49,709 bases of DNA from CAYPYI01 sp964415085. GTDB taxonomy: Bacteria > Bacillota > Clostridia > Tissierellales > Tissierellaceae. The notes beneath the pieces were generated by a model. It was not told the origin of the DNA. It saw nothing but the letters and a program-made list of their open reading frames with translations, and searched no databases. The stretch spans positions 1-49,709 of the forward strand of contig CAYPYI010000006.1 of NCBI GenBank assembly GCA_964415085.1, written 5' to 3'. Both the position numbers and the translations under genes were made by a program. Each line of letters begins with the position of its first letter. Position 1 is the first letter of the stretch. Positions 15,264 to 24,143 of this stretch are shown here, piece by piece.

Positions 15264-17498
15264 TTATAATGTAAAAGCATCTAAATCTAAAGCTTTTGTT
15301 AAAGACTTCATCTTTTCACAAAGAGTTGAATATCTTTTCATTATCATATTATTACTTATCATCATTGCCAAATATTTAGGATCCCCTACAAGCACCACTA
15401 AGTCTCTTGCTCTTGTTATTGCAGTATATATTAAGTTTCTTGTTAGAAGCATAGGTGGACCCCATTCTATAGGGATAACAACTACTGGGAATTCACTTCC
15501 TTGAGATTTATGTATAGTTGATGCATATGCTAATTGCAATTCATCTAATTCTTTAAAATCATACTCTACTTCTTTATTATCATCAAATCTAACGGTCAAA
15601 GTATTAAAATCGTGATCTATGCTTATAATATTACCTAAGTCTCCATTAAATACGCCTTTTCCTTCCTCTACATTAAAAGGATCATCAAAGCTAATCCATT
15701 CGAGATTATAATTATTCCTTATTTGCATGACCTTATCTCCAACCCTAAATATAGTTTCTGATAATTTCTTTTCTTCCTTTGCTTTATCTTTAGGGTTTAA
15801 TGCCTCTTGTAATCTTTCATTTAAAATTTTAGTTCCAACTTTACCTTTTTTCATTGGAGTTAAAACTTGTATATCATTAATTGGATTTATATTATAATAG
15901 CTTGATAATCTCTCTTTGCATAAATCAACTATTATCTCTAAAGTATTTTCTGCAAGCTTCTCTTCTAAAAAATAAAAATCCTTATTCTTTGCGTTTAATA
16001 TTGGAAATTCTCCTTTATTAATTTTGTGAGCATTCACTACTATCATACTTTCTTCAGCTTGCCTAAATATCTCATCAAGTTCAACTACATTTACACATTC
16101 AGAACTAATTATATCTTTTAAAACATTACCAGGTCCTACACTTGGTAATTGGTCAATATCTCCTACTAGTATTAACCTTGTACCTATATCTACAGCTTTT
16201 AATAAGTTATTCATAAGATTTATATCAATCATACTTGCTTCATCTATTATTAATACTTCTGCCTCTATTGGAGAATCTTCATCTTTATTAAAAGCAGCTG
16301 CATCTTCTATGTATGCAAATTCTAATAATCTATGGATTGTTTTACTTTCTTTTCCACTTGTCTCGGTCATTCTTTTTGCTGCTCTTCCTGTTGGTGCTGC
16401 AAGTAAAACTGTCATATCTAATTGTTCAAATATTTTAATTATTGCATTTACAGTTGTAGTCTTACCTGTACCTGGACCACCTGTAATTACTGAGACCCCC
16501 GATTTTAAAGATTCACTTATTGCAAGTCTTTGCTTTTTACCAAAAGATATATTCTCATCTTTTTCTACTTTATCAATTTCTTTATCGATATCTATTTCTA
16601 TTTCTTTAAACTTAGTCCTAGCTAAACTTACAAGTTTATAAGCTACGTCATTTTCAGCTACATGCAGTTTTGTTGTATAAACAATTTCTTCATTATTTTT
16701 TTCTGTTATAAAGAAATCTTGATTTAGAGCTAAGTTTACCATATTATTTTCTACCACATCTTTATTTAATCCTAATATATTACAGGTTTCATTTATTAAT
16801 ATATTCTTTGGTAGATAGCAATGCCCTTCATTACTAGCTTGCATTAGTACATATTTAAGTCCTGCCTCTATCCTAAATGGAGAATCAACACTTATACCCA
16901 TGTTTTTTGCTATCTTATCCGCTGTTCTAAAACCTATTCCATATACGTCTTGAGATAATCTATATGGATTCTTGCTAATTACTTTAATAGTATCTTTTCC
17001 ATATTTCTTATATATTTTAATACCTAAGTTTATTGTTATATCAAATTGTTGTAAATATACCATTACATCTTTTATTTCTCTATGTTCTTCATATGCCTTA
17101 GATATTTTTTCTAATTTTTTATCCCCGATTCCAGGAATCTGTCTTAGTTTTTCTGGATTATATTGAATAATATCAAGTGAATCCATTCCAAATTTATCTA
17201 CAATATTTTTAGCAGTTTTGGGACCTACATAAGGAAGTAATCCTGAACCTAAATAGTTCTCTATACCTTTTAAAGTTGATGGTGCTACTGTTTTTATACT
17301 TTTAAATTCTAATTGCTCACCAAAATCATCGTGATAAATCCACTCCCCACGAACTTCAACCATTTCATCTATATTAATTATTGCTGCATTTCCTACTATA
17401 GTTATTAGACCATCTTCTGTGGAAAGTTTTGCAACAGTATAACCATTTACATCATTTCTAAATATTATATCTTCAATAACACCTTCTACAACTAACAT
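15264..17498 (-). CDS. recD2: RecD2-type ATP-dependent DNA helicase
   Basis: A 744-residue SF1 5'-3' helicase of the RecD2/RecD-like group that works without RecBC. Order: N-terminal OB-like domain (VVEGVIEDIIFRNDVNGYTV), tandem helix-hairpin-helix motifs (LPYVGPKTAKNIV, LRQIPGIGDKKLEKI, YGIGFRTADKIA), Walker A GGPGTGKTTT (about residue 340), DEASMID (Walker B), GDIDQLPSVGPG, and C-terminal YASTIHKSQGSEFPVVVIP (split) with YTAITRA. RecD2 is linked to repair and fork maintenance in Bacillota. The start ATG has GGAGG. Confidence 0.95.
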   Translation of the reverse strand: MLVVEGVIEDIIFRNDVNGYTVAKLSTEDGLITIVGNAAIINIDEMVEVRGEWIYHDDFGEQLEFKSIKTVAPSTLKGIENYLGSGLLPYVGPKTAKNIVDKFGMDSLDIIQYNPEKLRQIPGIGDKKLEKISKAYEEHREIKDVMVYLQQFDITINLGIKIYKKYGKDTIKVISKNPYRLSQDVYGIGFRTADKIAKNMGISVDSPFRIEAGLKYVLMQASNEGHCYLPKNILINETCNILGLNKDVVENNMVNLALNQDFFITEKNNEEIVYTTKLHVAENDVAYKLVSLARTKFKEIEIDIDKEIDKVEKDENISFGKKQRLAISESLKSGVSVITGGPGTGKTTTVNAIIKIFEQLDMTVLLAAPTGRAAKRMTETSGKESKTIHRLLEFAYIEDAAAFNKDEDSPIEAEVLIIDEASMIDINLMNNLLKAVDIGTRLILVGDIDQLPSVGPGNVLKDIISSECVNVVELDEIFRQAEESMIVVNAHKINKGEFPILNAKNKDFYFLEEKLAENTLEIIVDLCKERLSSYYNINPINDIQVLTPMKKGKVGTKILNERLQEALNPKDKAKEEKKLSETIFRVGDKVMQIRNNYNLEWISFDDPFNVEEGKGVFNGDLGNIISIDHDFNTLTVRFDDNKEVEYDFKELDELQLAYASTIHKSQGSEFPVVVIPIEWGPPMLLTRNLIYTAITRARDLVVLVGDPKYLAMMISNNMIMKRYSTLCEKMKSLTKALDLDAFTL

Positions 17499-17551
17499 TA
17501 AATCCCTCCACTTCTATATAATATTATAGCATAATAAATTATTTTTTCTTA

Positions 17552-17695
17552 TTATACCATTTTATTTATAACATTAGATAATTCTAATATACTATTAGAT
17601 AGCAGATCTAGTTTTTCCTCTATTCTTACTAGTAAATATATACTTACAACTATAGGAAATCCTATATTAGCTATCATAGTAATTAATTCATCCAT
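17552..17695 (-). CDS. YvrJ family small membrane protein
   Basis: A 47-residue protein with one hydrophobic helix (IANIGFPIVVSIYLLVRIEE) followed by an amphipathic LDLLSNSILELSNVI, the pattern of YvrJ-family proteins (PF12841, by recollection). The ATG at 17695 has AAGGAGGAG upstream; the longer frame to 17752 runs through a hairpin and is not used. It follows DUF2922 and DUF1659 genes, the usual trio. Function is unknown; weak resemblance to small holin/BhlA-like membrane proteins is only a comparison of size and layout. Confidence 0.8.
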   Translation of the reverse strand: MDELITMIANIGFPIVVSIYLLVRIEEKLDLLSNSILELSNVINKMV

Positions 17696-17712
17696 ATTAC
17701 TCCTCCTTTTAA

Positions 17713-17740
17713 ATAAAAATAAGGGGTTTATCCCCTTTTT
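17713..17740 (-). terminator. Intra-operonic hairpin before yvrJ
   Basis: AAGGGG-TTTAT-CCCCTT (17721-17737) followed on the minus strand by a T-rich tract lies between the DUF2922 stop and the yvrJ ribosome binding site. It looks like a leaky intrinsic terminator lowering yvrJ relative to the two upstream genes. Confidence 0.6.
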
Positions 17741-17741
17741 C

Positions 17742-17963
17742 TTACATTTCAATTTCTTCAGTTGTTGTCATTACTTTTTCTACTTTTCCAATACTTAATA
17801 GACTTGCACCCTTATTTTCAAAAACATCTTTTTCGATAATAGTATTACATACAGGTTCGATATTTTCTTTTGTTAATTCCTCTATAGGATCATCTACTGT
17901 TATTTTAAAGTTTTTTCCATTGCTATCTTTAAAGTTTAATTCTAATTTTACTTTTTCTGCCAT
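17742..17963 (-). CDS. DUF2922 family protein
   Basis: A 73-residue soluble small protein: KVKLELNFKDSNGKNFKITVDDP at the start (beta-hairpin-like, shown split: LELNFKDSNGKNF / KITVDDP), then VCNTIIEKDVF and KGASLLSIGKVEKVMTTTEE. These match the DUF2922 pattern. No signal peptide or transmembrane helix. It is translated from ATG after AAAGGAGGTG and sits 30 nt after the DUF1659 gene. The pair share a similar layout (Lys/Glu strand, then a 'V/I.. A.G' segment) and may be structural relatives. Biological role unknown. Confidence 0.8.
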   Translation of the reverse strand: MAEKVKLELNFKDSNGKNFKITVDDPIEELTKENIEPVCNTIIEKDVFENKGASLLSIGKVEKVMTTTEEIEM

Positions 17964-17993
17964 TTTATCACCTCCTTTTAATTTTTACTTATA

Positions 17994-18206
17994 CTATTGT
18001 AAAAGCTTTTCTTCAACTTTTACAATTTTAACTAAGTCTCTTTTATATAAGCCAGATATCGCATCTGCTACTGCTAAAAGAGATTCTGATGAGGATTTGG
18101 TAGATAATTTGTTAATTGACTTATTTTTTATTTTTATCTTATCTCCATTTAACCCATCATTAAATCCTAACTTTAAAGTTACTTTTTCTACTTTTTCGTT
18201 TGCCAT
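17994..18206 (-). CDS. DUF1659 family protein
   Basis: A 70-residue small protein, first of the DUF1659-DUF2922-YvrJ trio. Visible pattern: KVTLKLGFNDGLNGDKIKIKNKS in the N-terminal half (split as VTLKLGFNDG / DKIKIKNKSI), then SLLAVADAISGLYKRDLVKIVKVEEKLL, the conserved DUF1659 tail. The start ATG has GGGGGTG. No catalytic motif is visible and the role is unknown. Confidence 0.8.
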   Translation of the reverse strand: MANEKVEKVTLKLGFNDGLNGDKIKIKNKSINKLSTKSSSESLLAVADAISGLYKRDLVKIVKVEEKLLQ

Positions 18207-18255
18207 GTTTTCACCCCCTATTATATATATAGCAAAATTTCGAAAAAAGGGACAA

Positions 18256-18288
18256 AAAAAGTAAGTTTATTTTTAATAAACTTACTCT
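18256..18288 (-). terminator. Terminator ending the molybdopterin operon
   Basis: AGTAAGTTTATT (18260-18271) pairs with AATAAACTTACT (18275-18286); seven T residues follow on the minus strand. It closes the long Moco unit after the DUF364-like gene. Confidence 0.85.
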
Positions 18289-18325
18289 GATAAAAAACAT
18301 AATCTCTCTAAATCTAGTAAATAAG

Positions 18326-19030
18326 CTACTCCTGTGCTACTGTTGTCCCATAAAATAAAACTTTTATATCTAAATTAATAAATTCATTAAAAGTATTATT
18401 AGTAAGGCTACTACCTGTAACAAGTAATACAGAATCCTCCCTTTCAAAATTTATAGGTCTTTTGTTTGAATTTTTAATATAGATATTATTATTCATCTTT
18501 CCTATATTTGAAGGGTTTAAATCATATACATCCATTTCAAAGCTACTATGTAAGATTTTTATAAAAGCTGGCTGATAGCCTATTAGATATATTTTTTTTA
18601 TTTTTAGTTTTTCAAAATATCTTCCTATTTCAACTGCACATTCCTCTGGTTGATTGTCCTTACAATGGACTGTATTCTTAATTAGCCCCAGTTCTTTCAA
18701 CACACTATTTAGAACCGAGATAAATATTGCCTTATTCTTATGATCATATAAATTAAGATTTATTACATCTTCTATACTTCCTTCGAAAGAAACATAGTCA
18801 TTAATATATGCTTGCCCTACACTGTTTTTATATCTAGACTCTACTAGGACTTCATTTTTATTATTTAAAGGATAGTCACTAATAAAACTATTTTTAAATA
18901 TATCCTTTCCAGATATATATGTAGTAGATATTATATTTTCATTAAGATCTACTTTATGTTCATTTAATACTATTTTAAATTTTTCCTTTATATATCTATA
19001 TATATCGCATTCTTTTTCTACCTTGCACAT
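18326..19030 (-). CDS. DUF364-like Rossmann-fold protein in Moco operon
   Basis: A 234-residue protein. The C-terminal half looks like the DUF364 'putative heavy-metal chelation' fold: KIYLIGYQPAFIKIL, a short MDVYDLNPSNIG, and a strong SVLLVTGSSLTNNTFNEFIN (about residues 202-221), then LFYGTTVAQE where DUF364 proteins end the sugar-phosphate-isomerase-like sheet. The N-terminal half carries YKNSVGQAY, as in DUF4213-type partners. Its ATG overlaps the end of mogA by 13 nt, so translation is coupled. By position it should act in molybdate/tungstate handling or cofactor metal insertion, but no activity is established. Confidence 0.65.
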   Translation of the reverse strand: MCKVEKECDIYRYIKEKFKIVLNEHKVDLNENIISTTYISGKDIFKNSFISDYPLNNKNEVLVESRYKNSVGQAYINDYVSFEGSIEDVINLNLYDHKNKAIFISVLNSVLKELGLIKNTVHCKDNQPEECAVEIGRYFEKLKIKKIYLIGYQPAFIKILHSSFEMDVYDLNPSNIGKMNNNIYIKNSNKRPINFEREDSVLLVTGSSLTNNTFNEFINLDIKVLFYGTTVAQE

Positions 19031-19506
19031 TCAAAGTCCCTACCTGTTAATATCTCTAAACCATGATTTATACTATCTAGTGCATATTCTAATGATTCAA
19101 TACAAGCCTTAGGACTTCCAGGTAAGTTTATTATTAAAGTTTCTTTTCTAATTCCTGATACAGCTCTTGATAACATTGCTCTATCAGTTATGCTAAGGCT
19201 GAAATTTCTAATAGCTTCTGCTATGCCATTTGCATTTTTATCTATTACCTTCTCTGTAGCTTCTGGTGTTACATCCCTTTTACTAAATCCAGTCCCACCT
19301 GTTGTTAAAACTAAGTCTAAAGATAAGTCATCTGAGTAATATTCTAATTTTTCTACTATCATATCAAATTCATCTGGAACAATATCATATTCTTTAACCA
19401 TATAGCCATAATCTTCTAATATTTGTATTATAACCTCGCCTGATTTATCTTCTCTTTCTTTTTTATATCCTTTATCGCTTATAGTTAATACTCCTACATT
19501 AAACAT
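19018..19506 (-). CDS. Molybdenum cofactor protein MogA/MoaB family
   Basis: A 162-residue MPT-binding-fold protein. Signatures: LTISDKGYKKEREDKSG at the N-terminus, LVLTTGGTGFSKRDVTPEAT (about residues 63-82) and LIINLPGSPKAC. This family adenylylates molybdopterin (MogA) or is a homologue called MoaB; I cannot separate the two from sequence alone. It lies 11 nt after moaC-MOSC and overlaps the DUF364-like gene. It should prepare MPT-AMP for metal insertion by MoeA. Confidence 0.92.
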   Translation of the reverse strand: MFNVGVLTISDKGYKKEREDKSGEVIIQILEDYGYMVKEYDIVPDEFDMIVEKLEYYSDDLSLDLVLTTGGTGFSKRDVTPEATEKVIDKNANGIAEAIRNFSLSITDRAMLSRAVSGIRKETLIINLPGSPKACIESLEYALDSINHGLEILTGRDFECAR

Positions 19507-19517
19507 AATTTCTCCTT

Positions 19518-20438
19518 TTATTTTAGTATAGTAATTATATCTCCTTCTTTAATCTGTCCACCTTTTAAAACTCTAGTAAATATGCCTTCCTTAGGCATAA
19601 CGCATGTTCCTACAATTTTGCTTATTTCACAACCTGTATGACATGTTTTACCTATTTGAGTTAATTCATGTATAGTATCTCCTATTTTAAATATAGTTCC
19701 TACTGGGAACTTATAAAGTAAAAGTCCACTAGTTGTTATATTTTCAGCAAATACTCCCGGAACAAGTCTTTCTTTTTCATCTTCAAGTTCACTTCTCATT
19801 TTTTCAAAGCTACTTAGATCTAACAAGCTAACTTGTCTATGCCATTTGCCTGAATGAGCATCCCCTTCTAATCCATAATCTTGTATAAAGTTTCCTTCTC
19901 CAATAGGTAGTTTTACTACTCCTTTTGTTTCTGATATATTTATAGACTCTACTCTTCCTATCTCGTTTAGTATACTTTTTTTATAGTGCCCACTCTTACC
20001 ACCTAATTTTTCCTCTAGGTATATATCTGTTATTTCCATTTCTTTATCCACTGCCTTACACATATCATAAATTGTAAGACAGGCTAAAGATACACTTGTT
20101 AAGGCTTCCATCTCTATTCCCGTTTGAGAACTTGTCTTTACAGTTGAAGTTACTATTATTTCTCTATCTAAAACTTCAAAATCTATATCTGCTGAAGAAA
20201 TAAATATATTATGACACATTGGGATTAAATCACTTGTTTTTTTCGCACCTATAATTCCTGCTATTTGTGCTACTGATAATACATCACCTTTTTTTAGTTT
20301 GTGGTTTTTTATCATTTCTATTGTTTCTTTTGACATCTTTATTTTTCCTTTAGCAATAGCTACTCTATTTGTTATATCCTTATTGCTAACATCTACCATA
20401 CAAGCTCTTCCACTTTCATTAAAATGTGTAAAATTCAT
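19518..20438 (-). CDS. MoaC-MOSC fusion protein
   Basis: A 306-residue two-domain protein. Residues 1-155 are cyclic pyranopterin monophosphate synthase MoaC: GRACMVDVSNKDIT, KKGDVLSVAQIAGI, SDLIPMCHNI (catalytic His region), SQTGIEMEALT and YDMCKAVDKEM, ending LGGKSGHY. From about residue 158 a MOSC domain follows: VESINISETKGVVKLP, GLEGDAHSGKWHRQVSLLD, VPGVFAENITTSG, VGTIFKIGDTIHELTQIGK with TCHTGC, the Cys-containing MOSC motif. MOSC domains bind sulfur or deliver Moco. Here the fusion links early pterin chemistry to a late step. It is 2 nt after moaA. Confidence 0.93.
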   Translation of the reverse strand: MNFTHFNESGRACMVDVSNKDITNRVAIAKGKIKMSKETIEMIKNHKLKKGDVLSVAQIAGIIGAKKTSDLIPMCHNIFISSADIDFEVLDREIIVTSTVKTSSQTGIEMEALTSVSLACLTIYDMCKAVDKEMEITDIYLEEKLGGKSGHYKKSILNEIGRVESINISETKGVVKLPIGEGNFIQDYGLEGDAHSGKWHRQVSLLDLSSFEKMRSELEDEKERLVPGVFAENITTSGLLLYKFPVGTIFKIGDTIHELTQIGKTCHTGCEISKIVGTCVMPKEGIFTRVLKGGQIKEGDIITILK

Positions 20439-20440
20439 AC

Positions 20441-21397
20441 TTATCCCCCTATTTTATTCATATCTGTATTAATATATTTATTTTCATCTATATTATGAGA
20501 CTCTTCTTTAGTCTTTATAGCACTTTTTATTACTTTTTTTAATTTATTATAATCATTTATATATTCTTTTAAATCAATTTCTTTGTTAGAGTGCAAGCAA
20601 GTTCTAAGTTTACCTGTAGAACTAAGTCTTATCCTATTACAATTATCACAAAACTTACATGTTATAGGGTTAATAATTCCCACTTTTCCTTTAGCATTTT
20701 TATATTTAAAGTATACTGCAGGTGATGATTTATCAACATTTTCAATTTCTTCTAAACCCTTAATATTTTCTATAATCTGATTATTGGATTTAAAATGTTC
20801 TTTTGCAAAATCAACTAAACTTCCCATTGGCATTAGTTCTATAAACCTTACATCAATACCGTCATAAGTTAAGTTAATAAGATCAAGTATTTCTTCAGTG
20901 TTTAATTCATCCATAAGAACTGCATTTATTTTTATAGGTGTAAGATTTGCTCTTTGTGCTTTTTTTATACCTCTTATTACCTTATTTAAATCTCCACCTC
21001 TTGTAATATCCTTAAATCTATCTTCATTAAGAGTATCTAAACTTATATTAACCCTATCAAGTCCGTTTAATTTAAGATCATCAGCCAACTCATCTAAATA
21101 ATATCCATTTGTTGTAAGTGTAATTTCTTCAATTTTATCTATTTCATTAATTTTACCTATAAATTCAACTATGCCTTTTCTTACTAAAGGTTCCCCACCT
21201 GTAATTCTTATCTTTTTTATTCCTAAGTCTGCGAATACTTTGACTATTTTTATCATATCTTCAAAGCTTAATATTTCATTATGACTTAACTTGTCTTCTA
21301 TTCCATCTTCTGGCATACAATACTTACATCTAAAATTGCATCTGTCAGTTATTGAAATTCTTAAATAATCAATTTCTCTACCATATGAATCTTTCAT
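20441..21397 (-). CDS. moaA: GTP 3',8-cyclase MoaA (radical SAM)
   Basis: A 318-residue radical SAM enzyme forming 3',8-cH2GTP from GTP. Seen: the N-terminal cluster motif RITDRCNFRCKYCMPE (CxxxCxxC), KIRITGGEPLVR, NISLDTL, VRFIELMPMG and the C-terminal second cluster CKFCDNCNRIRLSSTGKLRTC. It ends in Ile-Gly-Gly; the C-terminal GG is required for the SAM/GTP reaction. It is preceded by AGGTGAG and packed 4 nt after mobB. Confidence 0.97.
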   Translation of the reverse strand: MKDSYGREIDYLRISITDRCNFRCKYCMPEDGIEDKLSHNEILSFEDMIKIVKVFADLGIKKIRITGGEPLVRKGIVEFIGKINEIDKIEEITLTTNGYYLDELADDLKLNGLDRVNISLDTLNEDRFKDITRGGDLNKVIRGIKKAQRANLTPIKINAVLMDELNTEEILDLINLTYDGIDVRFIELMPMGSLVDFAKEHFKSNNQIIENIKGLEEIENVDKSSPAVYFKYKNAKGKVGIINPITCKFCDNCNRIRLSSTGKLRTCLHSNKEIDLKEYINDYNKLKKVIKSAIKTKEESHNIDENKYINTDMNKIGG

Positions 21398-21401
21398 TTT
21401 C

Positions 21402-21893
21402 TCACCTATTTTCTAGATTGAAATATTTTACTATTTCAAGAGCTATTTCATCTATCTGATTGAAATTTAATTTTTTCTTATCCGTTTTAAAATTAGCATC
21501 AGTTACAAAAAAAAGTATATTCTCTTCTTTACAATAAGGCTTATTTGAAACCTCATATCTAACTAATTCTATTTTTAAAATATCCTCATCTTTAAATCCT
21601 TCTAATATTACAAGGTCCATATCAGAAAAATATGTAAGCATATTCTTTAGATTTGTTTTTTCTTCTTTAATTATCATAAATCTTCCATCAGAAAAAATCC
21701 CTACCCCATCAGCACCTGATTTTCTATGAATATAGCTATCAGTTCCTAAAACATCCGGTTCAAATTCATGTCCATCATGTTTTATTGTTGCAACTTTCAA
21801 ATTCATTGACTTTAATTTAGGAATTAATTTACTTATAAGTGTTGTCTTTCCTGAATTTTTAATCCCTGATATGGCTATATAGTTTGTTTTCAT
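21402..21893 (-). CDS. mobB: Molybdopterin-guanine dinucleotide biosynthesis protein MobB
   Basis: A 163-residue P-loop GTPase: ISGIKNSGKTTLISKLIPKL (Walker A, residues 8-27), VATIKHDGHEF (the conserved IKHdgH motif), LVILEGFKDEDILKIELVR (split). MobB assists nucleotide addition to the cofactor, yet no mobA is in this window. It lies between moeA and moaA with short spacings. Confidence 0.93.
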   Translation of the reverse strand: MKTNYIAISGIKNSGKTTLISKLIPKLKSMNLKVATIKHDGHEFEPDVLGTDSYIHRKSGADGVGIFSDGRFMIIKEEKTNLKNMLTYFSDMDLVILEGFKDEDILKIELVRYEVSNKPYCKEENILFFVTDANFKTDKKKLNFNQIDEIALEIVKYFNLENR

Positions 21894-21903
21894 ATAATCA
21901 CCC

Positions 21904-23100
21904 TTAGATTAAATGTATTTTAACTTTGTCATTTACTTTTAGTCCATCATTACCTTTTTCTATCTCAATTAGCCCATTACAATCTTTCATACTTAAAAGC
22001 ATACCTGATGCATGCTTATTCTCTGGTATAGTAACAAAACCATTATCATATATGCATCTTATATATCTTATATTTTTACTTTTTTTATTAAATTCATTTT
22101 TCATAATTCCAGATGTAGTTAGCATTTTAAACTTTGGATTTTCATATAAATGATAAAGTATTCTTCTTACAAATATTTCAAAATTAACAAGGGCTGCAAA
22201 TGGGTTACCTGATAAAGATATCATAGGCTTTTCTTCATCACCTATAAGACTAAACATTATTGGTGTACCTGGTTTCATTTTCACCCTCCAAAATAGTTTT
22301 TTAGCATTAAGATTATCAACTACATCACCAAAAATATCCTTATCTCCAACAGATACTCCACCTGTTGTTATAAGTAGATCCAAGGAATCAATATTATCTT
22401 TTATTAATTTTGAAACTTTATTATAATCATCTTCAACTTTATCAAGTTTTATATATTCTAAATCCAGCTCTTTTAGCCTTGAACCTATTAATATCCCATT
22501 AGTATCATATATCTTGCCAGGAGCTAATATTTCATTATATTCTTCTATTTCATCTCCTGTTACTAAAAGACCTATTCTAGGTTTTCTAATAACCTTAATT
22601 TGAGACTTTCCCATACTTCCTAGTACTCCTAAATGAACTGCATTTAAAACAGTATTTTTTTCAATTAAAAGTTCTCCCTCTTTTATATCCTCACCTTTAA
22701 AACAAAAATTCTCATATTTATTTAGTATTTTGTCTATATAAACTTTCCCATCTTTTATTGCTGTATCTTCTAACCTTATAACACAATCTGCTCCATCTGG
22801 AAGTTTTGCACCTGTCATTATTCTTATAGCTTGGTTTTTCTTTATTTCTTTTTTTGAATAACCACCTGCATAAACTGTATCTATTACATCAAACAAATTA
22901 TTTTCTTTACTATCTTCACTTCTTAAACAATATCCATCAAGTGGTGATTTATTAAATGGCGGGTTTGACATTGGTGCATAAAAATCTTCTGCTATAATTC
23001 TATTTAAAGCATTTTCTATTGTTACTATTTCTACTTCTTCTATCTTTTTTATATTGTTATCTATAATCTCAAAAGCTTTTTCTACTTCTATATTAAGCAA
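21904..23100 (-). CDS. moeA: Molybdopterin molybdenumtransferase MoeA
   Basis: A 398-residue MoeA that inserts molybdate or tungstate into adenylylated MPT. Seen: N-terminal NRIIAEDFYAPMSNPPFNKS with SPLDGYCLRS, GAKLPDGADCVIRLEDT, LLVTGDEI, DLLITTGGVSVGDKD and LSGNPFAALVNFEIFVRR, then a C-terminal domain IV. The start is TTG, with GGAAAGGGTG 7 nt upstream, 2 nt after the stop of the preceding molybdopterin-binding gene. Given the AOR-family enzyme upstream, tungstate is a plausible substrate. Confidence 0.95.
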   Translation of the reverse strand: MLNIEVEKAFEIIDNNIKKIEEVEIVTIENALNRIIAEDFYAPMSNPPFNKSPLDGYCLRSEDSKENNLFDVIDTVYAGGYSKKEIKKNQAIRIMTGAKLPDGADCVIRLEDTAIKDGKVYIDKILNKYENFCFKGEDIKEGELLIEKNTVLNAVHLGVLGSMGKSQIKVIRKPRIGLLVTGDEIEEYNEILAPGKIYDTNGILIGSRLKELDLEYIKLDKVEDDYNKVSKLIKDNIDSLDLLITTGGVSVGDKDIFGDVVDNLNAKKLFWRVKMKPGTPIMFSLIGDEEKPMISLSGNPFAALVNFEIFVRRILYHLYENPKFKMLTTSGIMKNEFNKKSKNIRYIRCIYDNGFVTIPENKHASGMLLSMKDCNGLIEIEKGNDGLKVNDKVKIHLI

Positions 23101-23102
23101 GT

Positions 23103-24128
23103 CTATACACCCTTTCCAAATTGACAGTTAGGATAAGTACAATCGTCGCAACTTAAACATAATCCTCCATATCCAAGCTTTGCTATATGCTTTTTATCTA
23201 CTTTTATTCCAGCTACTGCATAAGGAAGCATTATATCAAATATTGTTGTATCTAAATACATAGCACAACCTGGAACACCCATTATAACTGAATCATCTTT
23301 AAAATAACCTAACAAGAACATAGCTCCTGGTAAAACTGGTGCTCCATAAGTTATTATCTCAGCATTACTATTTCTTATAGCACTTGGAGTTAAATCATCA
23401 GGATCTACACTCATTCCTCCCGTACAGATTATTATTTGTGCACCTAAATTTTTACTTGTTTTTATAGCATCAGTTATCATATTCACATCATCTTTACAAA
23501 CTGTGTGATTTATTACTTCTATACCATACTTACTTAGCTTATCTACTATAACTGGAGTAAATGTATCTTTTATTCTTTCATAATATACTTCATTTCCAGT
23601 TGTTACTATTGCTGCTTTTCTATTTTTGAATTTATGTAGCTTTAATATTTTATTACCATTTTGTATTTGTTTTGCTTTATCTAGCTTTTCTTTTTCTATT
23701 ACTAGAGGAATTACTCTCATTCCCGCTAATTTATCTCCTTTTTTTACTGCTATATTGCCTTTTCTTGTTGCTATCATTATATCTTCTAATTCATTTATTT
23801 CATTTAAAACATCAACTTCAACAGTAAAAAAACCATCGATTTCTGAAAATATTTCTACCTTTCCTTCTTTTACTTCTGATATTTTCATGTCGTCATTTAA
23901 ACATAAATCTGCAAGATCAAATGCAGCTTCATTTTCGTGAATCATTCCTTCTTCTTTTTCATAAACATATATATTGTCTTTACCAACTGATAATAAAACA
24001 TCTATATCCTCTTCTTTTATAATATGTCCTTTTTTAAAAACTACATCTTTTTTTACATCTTTTATAATCTGTGTAATATCATGACATAAAATACAACCTA
24101 CTGCATCTTTAGTTTTTATTGTTTTCAT
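23103..24128 (-). CDS. Molybdopterin-binding protein with C-terminal Cys cluster
   Basis: A 341-residue MoCF-biosynth (MogA/MoeA-like) domain protein without full MoeA architecture. The N-terminal third resembles a SAF/MoeA domain I region (TKDAVGCILCHDITQI). The MPT-binding core is AAIVTTGNEVYYERIKDTF and IIICTGGMSVDPDDLTPSAI, then GVPGCAMYL. The tail has four cysteines in LCLSCDDCTYPNCQFGKG (CxxCxxCxxxxC), suggesting a metal or Fe-S site. The ATG at 24128 is preferred over one 9 nt earlier because it is spaced properly from AGAGG. It is the first gene after the riboswitch/terminator. Confidence 0.85.
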   Translation of the reverse strand: MKTIKTKDAVGCILCHDITQIIKDVKKDVVFKKGHIIKEEDIDVLLSVGKDNIYVYEKEEGMIHENEAAFDLADLCLNDDMKISEVKEGKVEIFSEIDGFFTVEVDVLNEINELEDIMIATRKGNIAVKKGDKLAGMRVIPLVIEKEKLDKAKQIQNGNKILKLHKFKNRKAAIVTTGNEVYYERIKDTFTPVIVDKLSKYGIEVINHTVCKDDVNMITDAIKTSKNLGAQIIICTGGMSVDPDDLTPSAIRNSNAEIITYGAPVLPGAMFLLGYFKDDSVIMGVPGCAMYLDTTIFDIMLPYAVAGIKVDKKHIAKLGYGGLCLSCDDCTYPNCQFGKGV

Positions 24129-24143
24129 AATTACCATCCTCTT

